Part shown: positions 5,891-10,296 of the stretch, one piece after another | Layout of the letters: each line of letters opens with the position of its first letter | How positions within the stretch are numbered: position 1 is the stretch's first letter | Assembly: GCA_003510825.1 (NCBI GenBank) | Contig: DOKO01000396.1 | Span: 1-10,296 of the forward strand | DNA from: Stenotrophomonas sp. | GTDB taxonomy: Bacteria; Pseudomonadota; Gammaproteobacteria; Xanthomonadales; Xanthomonadaceae | Length of the DNA stretch: 10,296 nt | Direction: 5' to 3' | Program-made: the position numbers and the translations under genes | Notes under the pieces: model-generated | Seen by the model: the letters and a program-made list of their open reading frames with translations, nothing else | The model's database searches: none | What the model was told of the DNA's origin: nothing

Positions 5891-6637
5891 ATGCAACAGA
5901 TCGCCCTGGCCGTGATTGGCGGCACCGGTGTCTACAACCTGGCCAAGCTCGACGACGTGCAGACGCACGAGGTCGAAACCCGTTTCGGCCGTCCGTCCGG
6001 CCCGGTGCGCGTGGGCACGCTGCTCGGCAACCGCGTGGCCTTCCTGGCGCGCCACGGCGAGGGCCATTCGCTGCCGCCGCACAAGATCAACTATCGCGCC
6101 AACCTGGCTGCGCTGCAGCAGATCGGTGCGCAACGGGTGCTGGCGCTGAATACGGTGGGCGGCATCGGTGACGATTTCGGTCCGCGCGTGCTGGCCTGCC
6201 CGGACCAGATCATCGATTACACCTGGGGCCGGATCAGCACGATCTGCGAGGAAGAGGGCACCGACGTGGTGCACGTGGACTTCGGCCACCCCTACACGCC
6301 GATGCTGCGCAGCAAAATCCTGGCCGCGGCAAAGGTGACCGGCGTGAAGGTGCACGAGGGCGGCTGCTATGGCGCCACCCAGGGCCCGCGCCTGGAAACC
6401 ATCGCCGAAATCGCCCGCATGCGTCGTGACGGCTGCGACCTGGTGGGCATGACCGGCATGCCGGAAGCCGCGCTGGCACGGGAGCTGGGGCTGGATTACG
6501 CCTGCCTGGCAATCGTGGCGAACTGGGCCGCAGGCTGCGGTGACGGCGAGGAGATCACCATGGCCGAAGTGCTGGCCAACGTGCAGGCCGCCAGCAACGG
6601 ACTTCCGGAACTGGTCGGCGAATTGGCGCGGGGGTGA
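5891..6637 (+). CDS. Purine nucleoside phosphorylase family, probable S-methyl-5'-thioinosine phosphorylase
   Basis: The 248-residue protein belongs to the trimeric PNP/MTAP family. It has the phosphate loop GGTGVYN (10-16), RHGEGH (54-59) with HKINYRAN (64-71), GGCYGATQGPRLET (157-170), MTGMPEA (187-193), and ANWAAG with N211. In adenosine-type MTA phosphorylases an aspartate sits where N211 is, while 6-oxopurine enzymes use asparagine there; this and the MTGMPEA form point to methylthioinosine rather than methylthioadenosine as substrate, giving hypoxanthine plus methylthioribose-1-phosphate. Pseudomonas aeruginosa has such an enzyme encoded next to nagZ. The hypoxanthine would feed the phosphoribosyltransferase gene just upstream. 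ATG 5891 is chosen for GGAG eight bases before it; the frame is open further upstream but only through the terminator hairpin. The family is sure; the exact substrate is inferred. Confidence 0.9.
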   Translation: MQQIALAVIGGTGVYNLAKLDDVQTHEVETRFGRPSGPVRVGTLLGNRVAFLARHGEGHSLPPHKINYRANLAALQQIGAQRVLALNTVGGIGDDFGPRVLACPDQIIDYTWGRISTICEEEGTDVVHVDFGHPYTPMLRSKILAAAKVTGVKVHEGGCYGATQGPRLETIAEIARMRRDGCDLVGMTGMPEAALARELGLDYACLAIVANWAAGCGDGEEITMAEVLANVQAASNGLPELVGELARG

Positions 6638-6666
6638 TTGTCATCCTCGGGCAAGCTTTGCATACT
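6638..6666 (+). promoter_or_regulatory. Cold-shock gene promoter
   Basis: TTGTCA at 6638-6643 (five of six to the -35 consensus) and CATACT at 6661-6666 (four of six to the -10) are separated by exactly 17 bases. The -35 begins directly after the stop codon of the phosphorylase gene. The predicted start is near 6673, giving a leader of about 52 bases. Confidence 0.7.
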
Positions 6667-6672
6667 CAGCCG

Positions 6673-6691
6673 GTACGCGGGTTCAGCGTAC
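6673..6691 (+). promoter_or_regulatory. Hairpin at the predicted 5' end of the cold-shock mRNA
   Basis: GTACGC (6673-6678) pairs with GCGTAC (6686-6691), six perfect base pairs around a seven-base loop GGGTTCA. The stem would begin at or within a base or two of the predicted transcription start. A 5'-terminal stem could stabilise the message or respond to temperature; the role is inferred. Confidence 0.45.
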
Positions 6692-6724
6692 ACCACCCAT
6701 TCATTGCAAAGGTCTCGCATTAAC

Positions 6725-6931
6725 ATGCCGAACGGTACCGTCAAGTGGTTCAACGACGCCAAGGGATTTGGCTTCATCTCGCCGGAGGATGGCAGCGCCG
6801 ACGTGTTCGCGCACTTCTCCGCCATCAACTCCAAGGGCTTCCGCAGCCTGCAGGAAGGCCAGCGTGTCACTTATGACGTGACCCAGGGCCCGAAGGGTGC
6901 CCAGGCTTCGAACATCACGCCGGCCGAGTGA
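6725..6931 (+). CDS. Cold-shock protein (CspA family)
   Basis: This is a 68-residue single cold-shock domain that binds single-stranded RNA and DNA and melts RNA structure. The RNA-binding motifs are complete: VKWFNDAKGFGFI (6-18), containing RNP1, and DVFAHFSAI (26-34), with RNP2 VFAHFS. The C-terminal strand QGPKGAQASNI is typical. ATG 6725 gives the standard Csp start MPNGTVKWF; AAAGG lies 12 bases upstream, a rather long spacing. The gene is monocistronic, with its own promoter starting right after the upstream stop and a strong terminator downstream. The leader, at about 52 bases, is much shorter than the roughly 160-base leader of E. coli cspA, so a full cold-sensing leader is not present. 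Whether it is cold-induced or constitutive cannot be read from the sequence. Confidence 0.97.
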   Translation: MPNGTVKWFNDAKGFGFISPEDGSADVFAHFSAINSKGFRSLQEGQRVTYDVTQGPKGAQASNITPAE

Positions 6932-6950
6932 TCCACTCGACAGTGCGTTG

Positions 6951-6980
6951 AAAACCCCGCTACGGCGGGGTTTTTTTTTT
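6951..6980 (+). terminator. Intrinsic terminator of the cold-shock gene
   Basis: ACCCCGC (6954-6960) pairs with GCGGGGT (6965-6971) around loop TACG, extended by A-T pairs from the preceding A run. The T-tract runs from 6971 to 6980, ten T in a row. It begins 20 bases after the stop codon. Confidence 0.95.
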
Positions 6981-7032
6981 GCGCGCGGCATCGGCTGGCG
7001 GGCATTGCGTGCGCCCGCCGTTCCGTCAGCCA

Positions 7033-7055
7033 GTAGATCCACGCCATGCGTGGAT
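7033..7055 (+). repeat. SMAG-type REP element (GTAG plus palindrome)
   Basis: GTAG (7033-7036) is directly followed by ATCCACGC (7037-7044), a CAT loop and GCGTGGAT (7048-7055), a perfect eight-base-pair stem. A GTAG head next to a short palindrome is the defining form of the SMAG repeats described in Stenotrophomonas maltophilia, which belong to the REP class mobilised by RAYT transposases. It lies between the cold-shock terminator and the monooxygenase start. Only one copy is in the window. Confidence 0.8.
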
Positions 7056-7097
7056 GCCGTTCACGGCGCTCCTTCTCCATTCGTAATCCGCCTCGGG

Positions 7098-7103
7098 CAC
7101 AAT
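7098..7103 (+). promoter_or_regulatory. Putative -10 box placing transcription start at the monooxygenase ATG
   Basis: CACAAT at 7098-7103 ends seven bases before the A of the ATG at 7110, the position expected for transcription starting on the ATG. The stretch CACAATGCGG resembles the motif before nagZ. No Shine-Dalgarno precedes the ATG, and no good -35 is seen near 7075-7080. Confidence 0.35.
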
Positions 7104-7109
7104 GCGGGC

Positions 7110-8378
7110 ATGAAGGAACGACTGCGCATCGCCGTGATCGGCTACGGCACCGCCGGCCAGGCATTGGCCATCCTGCTCACCCGCGATGGCCACGAGGTGG
7201 AGATCTTCGAACGGGTGCCGACGCCGGGGCCGGTGGGTGCCGGCTTCCTGCTGCAGCCCAGCGGCCTGCAGGTGCTGTGGCAGATGGGCCTGCTGGACGA
7301 GGTGCGCGCGCATGCAGCACCGGTGCACCGGCTGTATGGCGATACGCCCTGCGAGCGCGCGGTGATGGACATGGGCTATGCCGGGCTGGATGCACGCCTG
7401 CATGGGTTGGGCATGCAGCGCGGGGCGCTGTTCTCGCTGCTCGACCAGGCCCGCGATGGCGCCGGCCAGCTGCATGTGGGCACCAGCATCGTTTCGGTGG
7501 ATGCCGAACAGGGCCGACTGCGCGACAGCGAGGGGCGCCAGCACGGGCCGTTCGACCTGGTGGTAGCTGCCGATGGTGCGGCGTCCACGCTGCGCAGCGG
7601 CGTCGAGCAGGGCATCGCGCTGGACCGGGTCTACCCGTGGGGCGCGTTGTGGTGCCTGCTGCCGGCCGAGGACTGGCCGCACATGAACGAGCTGCGGCAG
7701 CGCTACGTGGCCGCGCGCAGGATGATCGGGCTGCTGCCGGTCGGCACGCGACCGGGCGACGGTACGCCGCGCCTGAGTTTCTTCTGGAGCCTGCCGCGCG
7801 CCGATTTCGAGCGCTGGCAGGCCGATGGCATGGCGCCGTGGCTGGCAGAGCTGCACGCGTTGTGGCCGCAGGCCAGTGCACGTTTCGCTCACCTGCAGGA
7901 GGCGGGCCAGCTGGCCCGCGCGGTCTACCGCGACGCGGTGATGAAGCGCTGGCACCAGGGCCGCCTGGTGCTGGCCGGCGATGCCGCGCATGCGATGAGC
8001 CCGCAGCTGGGGCAGGGCGTCAACATGGCCCTGCTCGATGCGCTGGCGCTGCGCGATGCGCTGCGCACGCACGGTCGTGGTGAGGCGGCGCTGCTGGCCT
8101 ACCAGGCGCAGCGCCGTGCACACGTGGCGGTTTACCAGCGCTGGAGCCGCTGGCTGACCCCGTTGTTCCAGTCCGACCGCGATGTGTGGGCCAAGGCGCG
8201 CGATGTGCTGCTCGGCCCGATGGGACGCATGCCCGGCGGGCGCGGCCACATGCTGCGCGTGCTCAGTGGCACCCAGCACGGCTGGTTCGGTGCGATGGCA
8301 CTGGATCCGGCCTTCATCGACGCGCTTGCACAGGCCCCGGCAGGCCTGCCGATCAGCCCGATTCCGCTGCGTGCCTGA
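7110..8378 (+). CDS. FAD-dependent monooxygenase (class A, UbiH/PHBH-like)
   Basis: The 422-residue protein has all three FAD motifs of class A flavoprotein hydroxylases. The N-terminal Rossmann loop is G11-x-G13-x-x-G16 in IAVIGYGTAGQ, with E34 ending the second strand (EIFER) to bind ribose. The DG motif is D155/G156 in VVAADGAASTLR. The GD motif is G290/D291 in LVLAGDAAHAMSPQLGQG, followed by the usual NMALLDALAL helix. GAGFLLQPSG near residue 46 contacts the flavin. Such enzymes use NAD(P)H and oxygen to hydroxylate an aromatic or otherwise activated substrate; the substrate cannot be told, and no aromatic-degradation or ubiquinone gene is adjacent. There is no signal peptide, so it is cytoplasmic. 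ATG 7110 is chosen because it places the Rossmann strand at residue 6; longer upstream readings run through the cold-shock terminator. Possible leaderless transcript. Confidence 0.92.
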   Translation: MKERLRIAVIGYGTAGQALAILLTRDGHEVEIFERVPTPGPVGAGFLLQPSGLQVLWQMGLLDEVRAHAAPVHRLYGDTPCERAVMDMGYAGLDARLHGLGMQRGALFSLLDQARDGAGQLHVGTSIVSVDAEQGRLRDSEGRQHGPFDLVVAADGAASTLRSGVEQGIALDRVYPWGALWCLLPAEDWPHMNELRQRYVAARRMIGLLPVGTRPGDGTPRLSFFWSLPRADFERWQADGMAPWLAELHALWPQASARFAHLQEAGQLARAVYRDAVMKRWHQGRLVLAGDAAHAMSPQLGQGVNMALLDALALRDALRTHGRGEAALLAYQAQRRAHVAVYQRWSRWLTPLFQSDRDVWAKARDVLLGPMGRMPGGRGHMLRVLSGTQHGWFGAMALDPAFIDALAQAPAGLPISPIPLRA

Positions 8379-8555
8379 ACCGCGTCGTCACGGTAATTAA
8401 CGAACATCTCACCCCGGATATGCGAGAAGAGGGGAGCACGCCATTGGCGCGTCGCCCGTTTTCCTTTCCGTGATCAGACATCGCGCGTGGCCGGGCGGCA
8501 CTGCCGTCGCGGCCTGTTGCGGCCCGGATGCGCCGCAGTATTCGAGGAGGATGCC
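8379..8555. other. Intergenic region without a gene
   Basis: These 177 bases hold an AT-rich patch (8394-8400, TAATTAA), a weak four-base-pair GGCG/CGCC hairpin at 8446-8456 followed by CGTTTTCCTTTCC, and a GC-rich stretch before the GAGGAGG ribosome binding site at 8544-8550. No convincing promoter pair or terminator was found. Confidence 0.4.
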
Positions 8556-8825
8556 ATGTTGTTCGCGGTCGATGAGCTGGAATCGGAAATCTGCAAGCTG
8601 AGGGGCCTGCTGCAGATGCTGCACGAGGACCAGCCCGACGTCCTGGAAGATGTCTTCGAGTTCCATGTGGGCAGCCTGATCAGCCATTCGGCGCCAACGC
8701 ACCATGCGCGCATCCGTACCTGCGCGCGGGAAATGCTGGTCGCCATCCAGGCACTGCCACGGCACAGCAATGAACGCAGCGCCGATTTCCGGGTGATGCC
8801 GGAACTGCTCGCGCGCCCGGCCTGA
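8556..8825 (+). CDS. Small protein of unknown function
   Basis: An 89-residue protein with no family I recognise. ATG 8556 has an excellent ribosome binding site, GAGGAGG, five bases upstream, which is the main argument that it is real. The sequence reads as mostly helical: an acidic and hydrophobic N-terminal half (FAVDELESEICKLRGLLQML, about 3-22; DVLEDVFEFH, 28-37), a His-rich turn (SHSAPTHHARIR, about 44-55), a second helix around REMLVAIQAL, and a disordered end. It has two cysteines (C13, C57) with no metal-binding spacing, no signal peptide and no membrane segment. It stands alone between the monooxygenase (same strand, 177 bases away) and the convergent pdeM, whose stop is 27 bases beyond. 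A small regulatory or partner-binding protein would fit the size and charge, but that is only a guess. Confidence 0.7.
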   Translation: MLFAVDELESEICKLRGLLQMLHEDQPDVLEDVFEFHVGSLISHSAPTHHARIRTCAREMLVAIQALPRHSNERSADFRVMPELLARPA

Positions 8826-8852
8826 ACCTGGCGCAGGTGCGTCCGCCCGTCG

Positions 8853-9494
8853 TCATCGCACGGGCAGCGCGACCAGTTGGTTGTCCACGCAGGCGATCCA
8901 TTGTTCGCCGCTTCGCCGCGTTGGCACTACGCCGGCGGTGAATGCCGAAAACGCGGGCAGCACGGTCTGCGCCTGGCGCAGCCAGAATGCAGGAAAGCGC
9001 CGCCGTAAAGCCGGCAGTGCGACCTGCGGATGCACGTGGCCTGCGATCACATGGGCATCGTCAGCCTGTCGCGGCTCGTGACAGAGCAGGAACGGCCCCA
9101 GCCGCAGGTCGTCGTGGATCTGCACCTGCAGCGCCGCATGCGGCAGCTGCCGGTCATGGTTGCCGCGCACCACGTGTACGTCCAGCGCAGCATGCTGGTC
9201 GCGCCAGCCCAGCCATTGCCGATGCCAGGCCGCGCGATGCGCCGGCCCGTGCAGGATGTCGCCGAGGATCCACAGTTCGCGGCATGCATGCTGCTGCACC
9301 AGCGCCTGCAGGCGTTGCAGGTCGTCTTCGGTGCCGCCGCTGGGCAGGGCGATGCCAGCACGGCGGAACACATCGGCCTTGCCCAGGTGCAGGTCGGCGA
9401 TCAGCAGCGCCTGGCGTGCCGGCCACCACAGTGCACGTGCGCCAAGCAGGCACATCGGTTCGCCGCCCAGCTGCACCGGCAATTCAGTGGCCAT
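8853..9494 (-). CDS. pdeM: Ligase-associated DNA damage response endonuclease PdeM
   Basis: The 213-residue calcineurin-like metallophosphoesterase has all metal-binding motifs in order: D34/H36 in IADLHLGKA, D79 in LGDILHG, N112/H113 in RGNHD, H139 in LLCHEP and H153/H155 in AGHVHP. DLHLGKADVFRRAGIALP is characteristic of the PdeM subgroup, which is encoded with an ATP-dependent DNA ligase, an exonuclease and an Lhr-type helicase in a DNA repair cluster. Family members are reported as metal-dependent nucleases/phosphodiesterases. ATG 9494 is chosen: GGAG lies seven bases upstream, it overlaps the helicase 3' end by 11 bases, and it gives the usual short N-terminus. The longer in-frame start at 9548 would lie 65 bases inside the helicase gene. 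It is the last gene of its operon and converges on the small unknown gene; a five-base-pair hairpin (8826-8838) lies between the two stops. Confidence 0.94.
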   Translation of the reverse strand: MATELPVQLGGEPMCLLGARALWWPARQALLIADLHLGKADVFRRAGIALPSGGTEDDLQRLQALVQQHACRELWILGDILHGPAHRAAWHRQWLGWRDQHAALDVHVVRGNHDRQLPHAALQVQIHDDLRLGPFLLCHEPRQADDAHVIAGHVHPQVALPALRRRFPAFWLRQAQTVLPAFSAFTAGVVPTRRSGEQWIACVDNQLVALPVR

Positions 9495-10296
9495 GGCGGC
9501 GCTCCAGCTGCTGTGCCGCACGCTGCACGCGGGTGCGCCAGTCTTCATTGCTGAACTGCCCGCGCAGGCGCTCGGCCCACAGCGGAAACCCCAGCGGTGT
9601 CAGCGTCGGTGGCCGCTGCAATGACACCGACTGCGTGGCGATGTGCTGCAAGGCCTGCTGCAGGCCGGGTAGGTCGAGTGCATCGGTGAGGACTTCCTGT
9701 TCGGCCTGCGCCAGCAGCAGGTGGCCGGGGTCGTGTTCGCGCAGCACGTCGTACAGCAGGCCCGCCGAGGCCTGCAGCTGGCGCAGCGAGCGCGGCATGC
9801 CGCCCGGCAGGCTCGGCACCAGCAGGCCGGCGACGCGGGCGATGCCACGGAACTGCCGTCGTGCCAGCTCGCCAAGGTTCACTGCAGCGCGCAGATCGTC
9901 GAGCAGGTCGGCCGGATCGAACAGTGCCTGCCACGCCGCTGCATCGCGTTCAATGTGCTCTGCCGGCGCCAGCACCAGGCCGTGGTCATTCACCGCATAG
10001 CCGATGCTGTTGCGCTGCAGGCGCGTACAGCGCAGCGACAGCAGTGCCGCCAGCGCCTCGTGCACGTGGCGGCCTGCAAAGGGATAGACGAACAGGAACT
10101 GGCCTTCGCGACGGCGCACGTCTTCCACCAGCAGCCGCGAAGGCCCCGGTCGCTCCGACAGCGCATCCTGCAGGCCAAGCAGCGGCGCCAGCCAGCGCGC
10201 CTCGGCGCTGTTGTCGGCACCGGACAACACCGCTTCCAGCTCGCGCCCCAGGGCCAGCGACAACGGCAGCTGTCCGCCCTGCCAGCGCGGCACCAC
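9484..10296 (-). CDS. Ligase-associated DEXH-box helicase (Lhr family), C-terminal part
   Basis: Only the last 270 residues are in the window; the reading frame continues past the right edge, so the first codon seen (GTG at 10296) is internal. VVPRWQGGQLPLS at the edge, FVYPFAGRHVHEAL (about 70-83), GLLVPSLPGGMPRSLRQLQAS near the middle and the end LTPLGFPLWAERLRGQFSNEDW are recognisable as the accessory C-terminal region of Lhr-type helicases of the ligase-associated subgroup. These proteins translocate on single-stranded DNA and unwind duplexes in repair. The Walker A and DEXH motifs would lie outside the window. The stop codon lies 11 bases inside pdeM, so translation is probably coupled. 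The expected remaining partners, an ATP-dependent DNA ligase and an exonuclease, should lie upstream, off the right edge. Confidence 0.93.
   Translation of the reverse strand: MVPRWQGGQLPLSLALGRELEAVLSGADNSAEARWLAPLLGLQDALSERPGPSRLLVEDVRRREGQFLFVYPFAGRHVHEALAALLSLRCTRLQRNSIGYAVNDHGLVLAPAEHIERDAAAWQALFDPADLLDDLRAAVNLGELARRQFRGIARVAGLLVPSLPGGMPRSLRQLQASAGLLYDVLREHDPGHLLLAQAEQEVLTDALDLPGLQQALQHIATQSVSLQRPPTLTPLGFPLWAERLRGQFSNEDWRTRVQRAAQQLERRHGH

Noticed and set aside
7026..8279. A 417-codon open frame antisense to the monooxygenase
   Set aside because: Same cause: composition typical of reverse-frame translation (rich in Arg, Gln, His, Ala), with no domain and no ribosome binding site.
8446..8469. 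Terminator for the monooxygenase gene
   Set aside because: The stem is only GGCG/CGCC with a broken T-rich stretch after it, and competing pairings with CGCCA/TGGCG exist; too weak to call.
1..10296. CRISPR array, tRNA, insertion sequence, integrase site, toxin-antitoxin pair or phage gene
   Set aside because: I looked for regularly spaced repeats, cloverleaf-like segments, transposase motifs and small overlapping gene pairs on both strands and found none.

Overview
The window looks like chromosomal DNA of a high-GC gammaproteobacterium of the Xanthomonadaceae, most likely Stenotrophomonas (S. maltophilia group). The grounds are the strong G/C bias at third codon positions, the protein sequences (RlmD in particular), a GTAG-headed short palindrome of the SMAG type at 7033-7055, and GGGGTC/GGGGAC-type palindromes of a kind I associate with this genus. 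The assignment is from recognition, not from a search. The content is mostly core genome: no insertion sequence, integrase, tRNA, rRNA, CRISPR array or toxin-antitoxin pair is visible.

Left part (1-3319): a response regulator with a C-terminal HPt-like domain runs leftwards off the window (611 to 1). It is divergent from rlmD, the 23S rRNA U1939 methyltransferase (740-2074). rlmD converges on an exported protein of unknown function (2742 to 2122) that turns out to be an internal tandem duplication. That gene is in turn divergent from a CYTH-fold triphosphatase-like gene (2834-3319).

Middle (3320-6637): a FrnE-like DsbA-family oxidoreductase (3416-4108) sits between two different palindromic elements, the first with a terminator T-tract. 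Next comes a nucleotide and cell-wall recycling group: nagZ (4238-5245), a hypoxanthine phosphoribosyltransferase gene overlapping it by one base (5245-5799), and an S-methyl-5'-thioinosine phosphorylase-like gene (5891-6637). The last two join biochemically, because the phosphorylase would release hypoxanthine and the transferase would turn it into IMP. Between them lies a terminator-like hairpin directly before the ribosome binding site of the phosphorylase gene.

Right part (6638-10296): a cold-shock protein gene with its own promoter, 5'-end hairpin and terminator (6638-6980); a SMAG-type palindrome; a class A FAD monooxygenase (7110-8378); a small gene of unknown function (8556-8825); and, on the minus strand, the ligase-associated DNA repair pair, with the C-terminal part of the Lhr-type helicase (10296 to 9484) overlapping pdeM (9494 to 8853). 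The ligase and exonuclease partners would be expected beyond the right edge.

The most notable non-gene signals are a 19-base promoter-like motif shared by rlmD and nagZ, two genes whose -10-like box sits exactly where leaderless transcription from the ATG would be predicted, and the hairpin-rich hpt/phosphorylase junction. I found no clear evidence of a large undescribed system; the best novelty candidates are the duplicated exported protein and these regulatory layouts.
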